From: Candidatus Methanophagales archaeon ANME-1-THS
GTDB lineage: Archaea > Halobacteriota > Syntropharchaeia > Alkanophagales > Methanospirareceae
Direction of reading: 5' to 3'
DNA: 40,251 nt
Assembly (NCBI GenBank): GCA_004212135.1
Contig: RXIE01000129.1
Location: 1-40,251 of the forward strand
Shown: positions 16,796-25,144 of the stretch, piece by piece
Layout: every line of letters starts with the position of its first letter
How positions within the stretch are numbered: the first letter of the stretch is position 1
Program-made: the position numbers and the translations under genes
The notes under the pieces: generated by a model
Database searches by the model: none
What the model was told of the DNA's origin: nothing
Seen by the model: the letters and a program-made list of their open reading frames with translations, nothing else

Positions 16796-17896
16796 TCAAA
16801 ACGCCCAGTAACCCTGTGTGAAAAGAACGAGCAGGATACTAAACAGGAACAGGAAGGTCATCATCAGCAGGTAATGCAACTCCTCTCGCTTATCACTGAC
16901 CAGGGCGAGGATTGTGAAAATAGGGAAGATGGAGAGCGTGTAACGCGGCATACTCAGCCAGAACCGGGTTGAAGCCACCGTTAGCCAGGTAAGGATCATA
17001 TAGATGGTATAAGAAAACCGGAATTTGGTGAAGGAGGCGTAAATTATGCACGCTAAGCCAAATACGCTGAATATAATTTCCGCTCCTCCTACAAGCACTT
17101 TTTCTACCGGATCATGCCATAAAATGATCCACAAAGCGCTCAAGAGCCCCTCCCAGGGCGGTGCGAGGTACTTTGACCAATGCTCCCGCTGGAGTTCAAG
17201 AAACATAAATGCATTGCCAAAGACGATAGAGTTCACAATGAGATACGACAGAAATCCGAAACTGATCATACAGATGAAAACAATATCCTTGATGCTTCGT
17301 GATTTGCTTTTTGATTCTGCCGAAAAATACTCGTACAGCACCGAAGGGATAAGAACGAGCCCGGTGATCCGGGTAGCAGAGGCGAACATCCCCAGCAGAC
17401 CCGCGGGGAGCCACTTCTCTTGCCTCGCATAATAAAAGCAACTGATGGTCAAGCACAAAAATAAACCTTCGGTATAGCCCGCAATCAAGAAGTACGACGT
17501 GGGGAATAGAGCGAAATAAAGAAGACTTTTCAATGCCGTGCTATGCGCATAATCAATTCTGGCGAGTTTATAAAGGAAGATGCCTGCGAGGAGCGATGCT
17601 GAATTTGATATCAGGAGTGCAGAGATCTCGTAGTTACCACTCAGAGCGGTTAAGAGTCTTATCACCAGGGGGAACAGTGGCATAAAAACGATTAAATAGC
17701 TCGCTTCTCTGACATTGGTGTACCCATTCTTCGCGATCTCCACGTAATGCGGCGCGTCCCAGCGGTTCCACCGTGATATGATATCACCGGGTTGATGTAA
17801 CCCAAGCCCAACGAGAAGAGTTAAGGTAAAGGCGAAGATCTTTATCGCGAGTAATATGACAACAATCTCAATTACGATACGTCTTTCTATCTTCAT
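16796..17896 (-). CDS. PIG-V-like membrane mannosyltransferase (GT-C fold)
   Basis: 366 residues with about nine hydrophobic membrane segments. The loop after the first segment holds SRWNRWDAPHYVEIAKNGYT (41-60), the WDA-HY signature of PIG-V and related GT-C enzymes with the catalytic-type Asp47. 'FMPLFPLVIRLL' and 'FALFPTSYFLIAGYTEGLFL' follow, both typical. In eukaryotes PIG-V adds the second mannose to GPI. Prokaryotic relatives presumably use dolichyl-phosphate sugars to glycosylate surface polymers or lipids. It has its own start at 17896 and no minus-strand neighbour until 12 kb of other genes. The acceptor is unknown. Confidence 0.75.
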   Translation of the reverse strand: MKIERRIVIEIVVILLAIKIFAFTLTLLVGLGLHQPGDIISRWNRWDAPHYVEIAKNGYTNVREASYLIVFMPLFPLVIRLLTALSGNYEISALLISNSASLLAGIFLYKLARIDYAHSTALKSLLYFALFPTSYFLIAGYTEGLFLCLTISCFYYARQEKWLPAGLLGMFASATRITGLVLIPSVLYEYFSAESKSKSRSIKDIVFICMISFGFLSYLIVNSIVFGNAFMFLELQREHWSKYLAPPWEGLLSALWIILWHDPVEKVLVGGAEIIFSVFGLACIIYASFTKFRFSYTIYMILTWLTVASTRFWLSMPRYTLSIFPIFTILALVSDKREELHYLLMMTFLFLFSILLVLFTQGYWAF

Positions 17897-17903
17897 CTAC
17901 TCC

Positions 17904-17921
17904 CCAATAATCCTCATACCA
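17904..17921 (+). repeat. 18-bp direct repeat, copy 2
   Basis: Identical to 16057-16074, 1,847 bp away and in the same orientation. It lies just upstream of the PIG-V-like gene and 15 bp before the second group II intron-like piece. Confidence 0.6.
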
Positions 17922-17935
17922 ACATGAGATTTTTT

Positions 17936-18140
17936 ACATGAGTTGGCTTACGTGCAGTAACGCAAAGGAGCGAACAAGGGATGCGTGGGGCATCAAAATC
18001 CACCTGTGTGCATAGGAATAATTGGTGAAGGAACTGAGGAATACGGAAGCACCCGCGTTGGGATACAAGACGTGCGTGGATTTCGCTACGGCTATGGACC
18101 TAAAACTCATCAAACTCAGAATCGGGATTTAATCTCGACA
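17936..18140 (+). ncRNA. Group II intron-like ribozyme fragment, later domain I part
   Basis: No protein is encoded here. The sequence contains segments resembling group II intron domain I: GGCTTACGTGCAGTAACGC, the helix GATGC pairing with GCATC (around 17982-17996) followed by AAAATCCACCTGTG, GGTGAAGGAACTGAG, GGGATACAAGACGTGCGTGG, and CTACGGCTATGGAC. The last resembles the conserved GGTTATGGTTGTGGACTTA of the Ll.LtrB intron. It has the same orientation as the piece at 14109-14250 and would follow it in an intact intron. It stops against the 3' end of fqoF with no reverse transcriptase, domain V or domain VI. Confidence 0.55.
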
Positions 18141-18143
18141 AGA

Positions 18144-19223
18144 TCACTCTGGCAGTTTTAATTCTTTGATATGCTCCTCTCTCTTCTTCTTGAACTTGAT
18201 GAGATAATCAATCTCGTCCATCACGACCTTTTCGCCAAATTCCGCAGTTCCCTTCTCTCTGATAAAAGCCATAACCTCCTTTGCATTCTCATTCCGCACA
18301 ATAATGGTTGAAAAGCCCGCTTCGCTTCCAACGCTCCCAACCGAGGCATCGCTTTGTACCGCAGTGAAGTCAGTACAGAAATCACAGCCCTTCGCCACTA
18401 ACCCGCGCTCCTCAAACTCCGCCATTTTAATCTTCCGCTTCTTCTCCGCGCCCGCCACCGTGACGTACATGCTGCCCTTACTGATGTTCGTCTTGAGTAT
18501 CTTCTCGATCTCAATACCCTTCTCGTCACGAAGGAACTTCATAAGATCGTTATAATGGAAATTTTCAGTGCAGAAGAGACCCACCACGAGCTTCACCTTC
18601 TCCTTGAATACCGGGAACTCCTGCTGCAGTTTCCGTATCCCTGAGATCATACAGGGCGTCCCCACAACGCCAACCCCTTTCTTCGTGAACCGAATAGCCT
18701 CCTTCAATGCGGGGAGAATACCTGCAAAAACATACTTCGTTCCACCAAGGGTTCCAACACCCACTTGTTCTGGGTATCGCACGTGGAAAATGCTCGTCTC
18801 CCATTTCTCATTCCGATCAACAAATAAACCCTGGTCAATCATCCCCATATCTATCGCGGATGCAATGAGTTCAGTGGCCATCGCACCATCCTGACCTTTG
18901 AACCGCTTTGATTTCGCAGCAACAATTTCGATATAGTTCCCTAAGCCACTCGGCGGTTCGTAAATGAAGCGCGGACAGACCCGCACACAGGCGCCGCAGT
19001 CAAAGCAGTTCTTCTCAAAATCAGGGAAACCCACGATATCCTCGTCGGTTACAATTAATCCGCTCGGGCAGATCGAGACGCAGGTCAAGCAGCGGCTGCA
19101 TAAGTTCGTATCGATCACGACCGCCTTGAGATTCTCGAAAAACAATTTATCCTTCAGCTTCTTCTCCGGGACTTTTACTTCCCATTTCGATTCGCCCAGC
19201 TCTTCTTCTGCGGGAGTTGCCAT
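18144..19223 (-). CDS. fqoF: F420H2 dehydrogenase subunit F (FqoF/FpoF, FrhB family)
   Basis: Input module that oxidises reduced F420 and passes electrons into the membrane complex. From the chosen ATG (19223) it has 359 residues. Two ferredoxin clusters: C42, C45, C48, C52 and C73, C76, C79, C83. The FrhB-type FAD and F420 domain follows, with cluster-type cysteines C191, C218, C280 and C283. An ATG at 19265 is in frame, but it lies inside fqoI. The 19223 ATG follows GAGGAAGT with good spacing and lies 5 nt after the fqoI stop. It is the last gene of the operon, as in Archaeoglobus. Confidence 0.92.
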   Translation of the reverse strand: MATPAEEELGESKWEVKVPEKKLKDKLFFENLKAVVIDTNLCSRCLTCVSICPSGLIVTDEDIVGFPDFEKNCFDCGACVRVCPRFIYEPPSGLGNYIEIVAAKSKRFKGQDGAMATELIASAIDMGMIDQGLFVDRNEKWETSIFHVRYPEQVGVGTLGGTKYVFAGILPALKEAIRFTKKGVGVVGTPCMISGIRKLQQEFPVFKEKVKLVVGLFCTENFHYNDLMKFLRDEKGIEIEKILKTNISKGSMYVTVAGAEKKRKIKMAEFEERGLVAKGCDFCTDFTAVQSDASVGSVGSEAGFSTIIVRNENAKEVMAFIREKGTAEFGEKVVMDEIDYLIKFKKKREEHIKELKLPE

Positions 19224-19228
19224 ATGTA

Positions 19229-19963
19229 TCACTTCCTCACCAGTCTTAATATTTGCATGGAGCATTCCTTAACGCATAAACCACATCCAGTGCACTTCTC
19301 AGCATCGATCGCCATCTTGACGATCAGCCTCTCCTCATCTTTTATCGAAGAAACCGCGCCACTTTCGCAGACCTTCTCGCAGACCTTGCACGCAATGCAA
19401 CTCGCTCGATCGACGCACTGGCTCACCATGGGAACACCCTGCGATGGTGCAATTTCCACAATAAGATTGTCTCTGCCTTTTGTCCGTTTCAACGAGAGAT
19501 CCTCGGTGTCTATGACATAGTCGACAAAGACCTTATCCTCACGAATGATCTCCGGTGGTTCAACCATCTCCTCGGTCAGTGTGAGCATCTCCTCCATGGT
19601 CCGGTATGCCACATCATGGATCTTTGTGGGCTTTAACGCGCCGCCCGGGCAGCTATCGACACAGAAATGGCAGAAGATGCATTTACCATAATCCAGGGTG
19701 GGGTAATACCGGTTGCTGGGTGCTTCCTTCATCCAGATCGCATTCGCCGGGCAGATGAACGAACATTGAAAACAACTGATACAGCGCTCAGGGTCAAAGA
19801 GAATATAGCCTCTGAAACAGTCCGGCCACCTCCTCCGTTCCCGCGGGTAATGGGTCGTTATGTTCAATGGCAGTGCTACTTGCTTTGCCGCGGTTGACAG
19901 AGCAGACAGGTGATACTTGAGTTTGTCTTGCAGATTGTATTCCGGTGTTCCAACTTTCTTCAT
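19229..19963 (-). CDS. fqoI: F420H2 dehydrogenase subunit I with four [4Fe-4S] motifs
   Basis: NuoI-type electron-transfer subunit between FqoF and the B/C/D module. 244 residues from the ATG at 19963, which overlaps the fqoH stop (ATGA) after an AGGAGT ribosome-binding site. The longer frame to 20029 lies within fqoH. The usual two clusters are C61, C64, C67, C71 and C95, C98, C101, C105. A linker of about 80 residues leads to two more ferredoxin motifs at C189, C192, C195, C199 and C224, C227, C230, C234. NuoI subunits normally carry only the first pair, so the C-terminal half is an added 2[4Fe-4S] ferredoxin domain. Confidence 0.9.
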   Translation of the reverse strand: MKKVGTPEYNLQDKLKYHLSALSTAAKQVALPLNITTHYPRERRRWPDCFRGYILFDPERCISCFQCSFICPANAIWMKEAPSNRYYPTLDYGKCIFCHFCVDSCPGGALKPTKIHDVAYRTMEEMLTLTEEMVEPPEIIREDKVFVDYVIDTEDLSLKRTKGRDNLIVEIAPSQGVPMVSQCVDRASCIACKVCEKVCESGAVSSIKDEERLIVKMAIDAEKCTGCGLCVKECSMQILRLVRK

Positions 19964-21123
19964 AGTACCACTCCTAAGACAATTGACCATGCGACGGCGA
20001 TGAGTCCTAAGGTAAGCATGGCGCCCCATCCAATTCTCAGGCCCTGGTCGAGTCGGTACCGCGGATACACGCCGCGGAGGTTAACCATGACCAGCAGAAT
20101 GATCAGGGTCTTTATCACGAACAAAATCGCATAATACAGGTCACCCAGAAGCGGAGTCACGTACGGAATCGCCGGGCCACTTCCCGCGCCGAGGAATAAC
20201 ATCGTCATGATCGCACTGAGCACATACATCTTCTCGTACGCCATCACATACGCAAGCCCGAATGCAATGCCCGAATACTCGATGAATGGTCCAAAGGCCA
20301 ATTCCTGGTCTGCTTCCGGGATCTCAAACGGTAACCGCGCGGTAGCCATCACCGCAGCGACGAAGAAGGTGAGCGCGGCGAGGGGATTGAGGATAATGCC
20401 CCAGTTCCACCAGGAGGTTTGTGCACTCACGACTCCAACGGTGTTCGAAGTTCCGTATAAGATGACCATTGCGAGGATTGCGATGATAAACGGAATCTCG
20501 TAGGCGAAATACATGAACGCCTCTCGTACCGTACCGATGAATGCAAATCGGTTGTTTGAGGACCAGCCGACACCGAGGATGAAGACCGGCATCAAGCTTA
20601 TCAGAGCGATCATTAGCTGGAGTGCATACTCGCTTTCTATAGGAACAAGTGTACGGCCGATGGTACCCGCATTGATAAACAGGAGCGGCAGCAGCACGGG
20701 GAGGAAATAGAGGAACGGGAACTGCAAGAAATACGGCTTGTGGGCCTCCTTATGGATGATTACCTCCTGACAGAGGAATCGGAGAGAATCGGCGAGTAAC
20801 TGGATGCTGCCTCTCGTGCGTGGCGCGATTTCACGAGGACCAACGCGCCACTGCATCCGTCCCACTAACTTCCGTTCAAGCCAGGGGAGAACGAGGAGCA
20901 TGGTGCCGAGTGTCCCGAAGCCCGGGATGATGAGTAAGATAAATATCGGTTTCCAGAGTATGAAGGCGATGAGGTACCGTATGATGGGAATACCGAGCAG
21001 GAATGCAACGATATTCCCGATCACAGGTATCTTGAGCACGAAATTGTAGATGATGGGATAGAGTAAGGGGATGTTCACCTGCTCCGCAATCATCAGGTTC
21101 ACGAGACCGCTTATATCAATCAT
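19960..21123 (-). CDS. fqoH: F420H2 dehydrogenase membrane subunit H (NuoH type)
   Basis: 387 residues. NuoH forms part of the quinone chamber at the junction between hydrophilic and membrane arms. Typical loops are seen: 'ERKLVGRMQWRVGPREIAPR', 'QLLADSLRFLCQE', 'ARLPFEIPEADQEL' and the late 'LRGVYPRYRLDQGLRIGWG'. About 60 residues with an extra hydrophobic segment precede the usual first transmembrane helix, making it longer than most NuoH (about 320-340). The start is 16 bp after the fqoBCD stop and the gene overlaps fqoI by four bases. Confidence 0.92.
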   Translation of the reverse strand: MIDISGLVNLMIAEQVNIPLLYPIIYNFVLKIPVIGNIVAFLLGIPIIRYLIAFILWKPIFILLIIPGFGTLGTMLLVLPWLERKLVGRMQWRVGPREIAPRTRGSIQLLADSLRFLCQEVIIHKEAHKPYFLQFPFLYFLPVLLPLLFINAGTIGRTLVPIESEYALQLMIALISLMPVFILGVGWSSNNRFAFIGTVREAFMYFAYEIPFIIAILAMVILYGTSNTVGVVSAQTSWWNWGIILNPLAALTFFVAAVMATARLPFEIPEADQELAFGPFIEYSGIAFGLAYVMAYEKMYVLSAIMTMLFLGAGSGPAIPYVTPLLGDLYYAILFVIKTLIILLVMVNLRGVYPRYRLDQGLRIGWGAMLTLGLIAVAWSIVLGVVL

Positions 21124-21138
21124 TGCTCGTCACCTCAC

Positions 21139-23466
21139 CTACCTATCCGCCTCCGGCGGGAAGTACCCGAAACTACCATAAACTGCCCAGAAGTCCGCAT
21201 ATCGTTCACCTTTGACCGCTTCCATGAATCCACGCAGGTTCATCCAGCAGGGGCTTATTACCCGCACACGGTACGGAACATTTGACTCGCCATCGCTGAT
21301 CAGCGAAAAGAGCAACGTGCCTCTCCCCGCTTCAGTAAGGCACGTCCATTCACCACGCGGCAGTACCAGGTTACCAAAAACGCGGAAGAAACTGCCCTTG
21401 ATATCACTCGCTGCCTCTTTATATTCGCCAAGGATCGCATCGCTCAAAATGGGGCCTTTGATACCTCGTACCGCATCCCCGGCCTGCTTTATGATCTTAA
21501 CGCTCTCCTTTATCTCTTCCAGCCTGCCCAGGAACCGTCCCAGACAATCGCCATCGTCGCCCGTCGTGACTTCCCAATCGAGCTTATCATACACCTCATA
21601 GGGCGACACTTTCCTGATATCATGGTTCACCCCGGATGCCCTCAGGAATGGTCCAACCATGCCGCACCGGATTGCATCCTCCTTCGTCAGCACCCCTACC
21701 CCCTTTGCCCGCGCCACGGTTACCGGGTTGGTCACGAAGATATCCTCGAACTTCTTCATCCGTTTATGGACTGCAAAGGTGATGTTATCAATCATTTTGA
21801 GCACATCGTCTGGAATGTCTCTCCGTATCCCACCAGGGACGACGAACGAAGGACCGCTTCTCGATCCCGTGATTCGCATCAGCGCTTCAATGATCATCTC
21901 ACGGATCGCCATGCAATACATGAACCCGGTCGTATGTCCAAAGAAGAGTGAGAAGATACCCGAATCGTAATAAAACGCTTCGATCCGCGAGAGTTCAGCC
22001 ATGATCGTCCGCAAATACTGTGCTCGTTCTGGAACTTCAATCCCGAGCGCCTTCTCGATCGTTCGCACATACCCCAGGTTCATATTCACCGGGTCATTGA
22101 TCGCCAGTCGCTCGAATAGCGGAATATTCTGGATGTATAGCTTATTCTCCGCGAGCTTCTCCATAGACCGATGCACAAATCCCGGTTCGGGGATCGCATC
22201 CACAATGACGTCGCCTTTTATTCTGAATGTCACCCGGAGATGCCCACTGCCCGCGTGATGAGGCCCTATGGGGACTACAATCTCGTCACTCTCGTATGCA
22301 TCTTTAATAAATTCTTCCCAGATCGGGACATAAAGATCCTTTGGCGGCTCGATGGGAACCATGAACTCAGGAGTCACATCCTTTTCAAACACGTATCGTT
22401 CCTCCGGGATCTTGAACTCTTTCCTCAAGGGGAGATCCGGTGTGTCGGGAGCAAGCAGGAACTTCTTGCCCATCCAGGTATTGCCCTCAAACCAGACCCC
22501 GAAGAACTCGTGCATTTCCCGTTCGCAATAATTCGCGCTCTCCCAGACCGAAGTAAGGCTTGGGATCTTCGGGTCTTTCATCCCGATCTCAGTGAAAATG
22601 GTGACGAGAACCGGCATCAGCGCCTCGACACTATAACTCGAAGCGGTATACTCCACAATAAACTTCCGCTCGTGGGGCACTTCGATCACATTCACGCTCT
22701 TCACGTGATCCAGTTGCATCTGATCCCGGAGTTTCCGGGCGACTTCCAACAGGTTTACCGGCGTGGTTCTGATCGCTATACGGTCCTTGCCGGTAATCGT
22801 TACGGATTTATAAAGCCCGTTAAGTTCTTTTTTGATTGTATCTGCCAATTCCTTCCCGAAATCCCAATCTACCTCCTGTTTAACATCCACTTTGATTGCC
22901 GGTGTGGGGGCATAGAGCTTGGGCGAGGTAGGCACCTTTCGCTCCTCCAGTTCCACGAACGGCAACTCCACCGTCTTAAATTCGATCGTCTTTCGGTCTA
23001 TGCCCATTATCTTATCTTGCAGCGCTCTCACACCTCGTAAAAGGGCTTCAGGAGTTATTGGACATCCCGGAACAAAGAAATCAACCGGAACGATATCAGA
23101 AGGATGGGTGATATTATAACTGTTCCAGAATATCCCGCCTCGTTCTCCACAGGCTCCTATCACGTTCACAAACTTCGGATCCGGCATCTGCCCATACACG
23201 AATTGCAACGCCCGTGCCATCTTCCTCGTTATCGTCCCCTCAATAATGATGAAATTCGATTGCCGCGAAATGCCCAGGTTTAACGTGATAGGAGCCTGTG
23301 GAGAACGAGGGCAGGCAAATGCATGAGCGAGCTCAACGCCGCAGCACGAGGTGATGAAGTGGCACGGCCATAAACTCCATTTCGCAGCCCATTTTTTAAA
23401 CGGTGCAAGCGGTCCTGATTCGAGGAATTGTATATGCGCGTTCTTATTTTCCATTTTTGTTCTCAT
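21139..23466 (-). CDS. fqoBCD: Fused F420H2 dehydrogenase subunit B-C-D
   Basis: One uninterrupted 775-residue frame carries three subunits of the hydrophilic arm. Residues about 20-160 are NuoB, with N2 cluster ligands C41, C42 (TSCCGVE), C106 (GACGE) and C135 (VPGCP). Residues about 195-360 are NuoC, with 'VWESANYCEREMHEFFGVWF' and 'LPLRKEF'. Residues about 390-775 are NuoD, with 'PIGPHHAGSGHLRV', 'DPVNMNLGYVRTIEKAL', 'RIEAFYYDSGIF' and the C-terminal 'VYGSFGYFPPEADR'. A proline- and lysine-rich linker (about 165-195) joins B to C. The ATG at 23466 follows GAGAGGTG closely; an ATG four codons later is possible. BC and CD fusions are known in other organisms. Confidence 0.92.
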   Translation of the reverse strand: MRTKMENKNAHIQFLESGPLAPFKKWAAKWSLWPCHFITSCCGVELAHAFACPRSPQAPITLNLGISRQSNFIIIEGTITRKMARALQFVYGQMPDPKFVNVIGACGERGGIFWNSYNITHPSDIVPVDFFVPGCPITPEALLRGVRALQDKIMGIDRKTIEFKTVELPFVELEERKVPTSPKLYAPTPAIKVDVKQEVDWDFGKELADTIKKELNGLYKSVTITGKDRIAIRTTPVNLLEVARKLRDQMQLDHVKSVNVIEVPHERKFIVEYTASSYSVEALMPVLVTIFTEIGMKDPKIPSLTSVWESANYCEREMHEFFGVWFEGNTWMGKKFLLAPDTPDLPLRKEFKIPEERYVFEKDVTPEFMVPIEPPKDLYVPIWEEFIKDAYESDEIVVPIGPHHAGSGHLRVTFRIKGDVIVDAIPEPGFVHRSMEKLAENKLYIQNIPLFERLAINDPVNMNLGYVRTIEKALGIEVPERAQYLRTIMAELSRIEAFYYDSGIFSLFFGHTTGFMYCMAIREMIIEALMRITGSRSGPSFVVPGGIRRDIPDDVLKMIDNITFAVHKRMKKFEDIFVTNPVTVARAKGVGVLTKEDAIRCGMVGPFLRASGVNHDIRKVSPYEVYDKLDWEVTTGDDGDCLGRFLGRLEEIKESVKIIKQAGDAVRGIKGPILSDAILGEYKEAASDIKGSFFRVFGNLVLPRGEWTCLTEAGRGTLLFSLISDGESNVPYRVRVISPCWMNLRGFMEAVKGERYADFWAVYGSFGYFPPEADR

Positions 23467-23508
23467 CTCACCTCTCTATCTCGTTCGTGTAACGTTTTAT
23501 AGACTCCG

Positions 23509-23865
23509 TTAGCCTTTTGACTTCGCCATATCGAGCGTTATCGTATAGCCCACATAGAGCGCGGGCAGGAGGAGCAGGAGTGAGAGCAGCAGGAGTACCA
23601 TGAAGCTCGAACTCGGGTACGCGGAGAAGAGGAGCAGGATGACCACAATTGGTTCCACAGCCATAAACAGGAACATAAACCCGAAATACTGCATGGGGAG
23701 TGTATATTTCGGGAATTTCATCGGTGGGTTCCCTGCTTCCCATCGCATCGTTTTTATCTCTGTCAGGTTATACCTCGGCAATACCCGTACGAGCAGGAGC
23801 AGAATCATATCTACCAGCACGCAAATAAGGACCAGAACACCGATTATTAACGCATTTTCTAGCAT
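23509..23865 (-). CDS. fqoA: F420H2 dehydrogenase membrane subunit A (NuoA type)
   Basis: 118 residues with three transmembrane segments (about 4-26, 58-80, 85-108). The conserved stretch between the first two is 'YNLTEIKTMRWEAGNPP'. The ATG at 23865 is chosen because GAGGAGG lies 7 nt upstream. A longer frame to 23892 would overlap fqoN and has no better site. NuoA lies at the hinge of the complex beside NuoH and NuoJ. Confidence 0.9.
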   Translation of the reverse strand: MLENALIIGVLVLICVLVDMILLLLVRVLPRYNLTEIKTMRWEAGNPPMKFPKYTLPMQYFGFMFLFMAVEPIVVILLLFSAYPSSSFMVLLLLSLLLLLPALYVGYTITLDMAKSKG

Positions 23866-23881
23866 TTTTCGTCCTCCTCGC

Positions 23882-25144
23882 TCATATCGCAATACTTATA
23901 GCCTGAGCAATGACCTCCATACTTCTAAAGAACCAGTCTGGCAGGAATGTAATTAAGGTTATGATTACGACGGCAACGCAGATGAAGTTGGTAAGATTCG
24001 CTTTCCAGCCAACCCCGAGTTCTCGTGCGAGCCGCAAATAATACGGAATGGATATTGCGGAATTCAGGACCATGAGCGCAACGAGCCAGAAATACTCAGC
24101 TTTGACCAGCGAGAAGAGAATGAAGAGCTTGCCCCAGAACCCGATGAGCGGTGGGAGACCGATGAACGAGAACGCAAGCAGGTACATCGTGAGTGAAAAA
24201 GCTCCTTCGCCCTTGATCGCATTGAAGAACCCAATCTTGCCCACCGCGTTTGCAAATAACATGAGCAGTGCTCCAGTCAACGCGAAGTAGAAGAATTCCG
24301 GCTTGATGATCACGACCGCGCAGGCTAACAAATAGCCCATGTTCGCCACGGTCGAGTAGGCGAGGATTCGTGCATGCTCTTTTGAGGTCAGTGCGCCTAT
24401 ATTACCGGTGAACATGGAGATCGCAGCAAGGACCGCGGTGAAGAGGGTTACCGAAACGGTCAGGGAGTTAGATGTGCTGATCAGTATCCGCAACGCGATG
24501 ACAAACGGCACGATCTTTGCGAGCGATGCGATGATGGACATCGGGATGGGATCGGCACTGGTAAAGACATCCGGAACCCACTCGTGTAACGGCGCGACGC
24601 CTACCTCAATGCTCAGTCCTAAGATGAGCATCACATAGCCGAGTATGTACAGCAGGCCATTAAATGCGTTTTTAGTATACGCTAAGGTAACCGCACCGAT
24701 TAAGAAGAGAACCGTAGCGAGTACCATGAAGGTGATATACTTGATACCCACCTCGACGTTTGTCCCCCCTTCTCGCACCATAACCAGGATGTAGGTTGGC
24801 ACGGAAACAAGGACGAACGCTGCGAGTATCAGAGCAAGGTTGTGTGTCGTAAAGATGTAGAGGGTTACCAGTGCCATCAATGCTACCAATCCGTAGTCCA
24901 CACCCTGAATCACGCTCTTGATCACTTTAAGCGAAACCAGGTTGAGGATACCGATGGCAAACACAAATGCGGTATAATAAATAAGAGCGGGTATGAGGAG
25001 TGTTACGGCTGCAGATGCCAGTATAAGCGCAGCGATCGCGCCGTAGAAGCCCAAATCGCGGTACTTAACGGAAAAAGCAGAGCAAAGCGTCAGGATTACT
25101 AAAGCACCGAGCAGCATCAGCACGGGCATTGAGAATTCGATCAT
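23882..25144 (-). CDS. fqoN: F420H2 dehydrogenase antiporter-like subunit N
   Basis: About 420 residues and some 13 membrane segments of the NuoN/Mrp antiporter-like family that moves protons. The half-channel signature 'EVGVAPLHEWVPDVFTSADP' and 'SLAKIVPFVIALRIL' with the central lysine are present, and 'ILAYSTVANMGYLLA' follows. The ATG at 25144 overlaps the fqoL stop (ATGA), with AGGAGG 9 nt upstream; an ATG two codons earlier (25150) has tighter spacing. Confidence 0.92.
   Translation of the reverse strand: MIEFSMPVLMLLGALVILTLCSAFSVKYRDLGFYGAIAALILASAAVTLLIPALIYYTAFVFAIGILNLVSLKVIKSVIQGVDYGLVALMALVTLYIFTTHNLALILAAFVLVSVPTYILVMVREGGTNVEVGIKYITFMVLATVLFLIGAVTLAYTKNAFNGLLYILGYVMLILGLSIEVGVAPLHEWVPDVFTSADPIPMSIIASLAKIVPFVIALRILISTSNSLTVSVTLFTAVLAAISMFTGNIGALTSKEHARILAYSTVANMGYLLACAVVIIKPEFFYFALTGALLMLFANAVGKIGFFNAIKGEGAFSLTMYLLAFSFIGLPPLIGFWGKLFILFSLVKAEYFWLVALMVLNSAISIPYYLRLARELGVGWKANLTNFICVAVVIITLITFLPDWFFRSMEVIAQAISIAI

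Noticed and set aside
23468-23743. 91-residue minus-strand frame overlapping fqoA
   Set aside because: An out-of-frame shadow of fqoA; fqoA has the NuoA signature and a strong ribosome-binding site.
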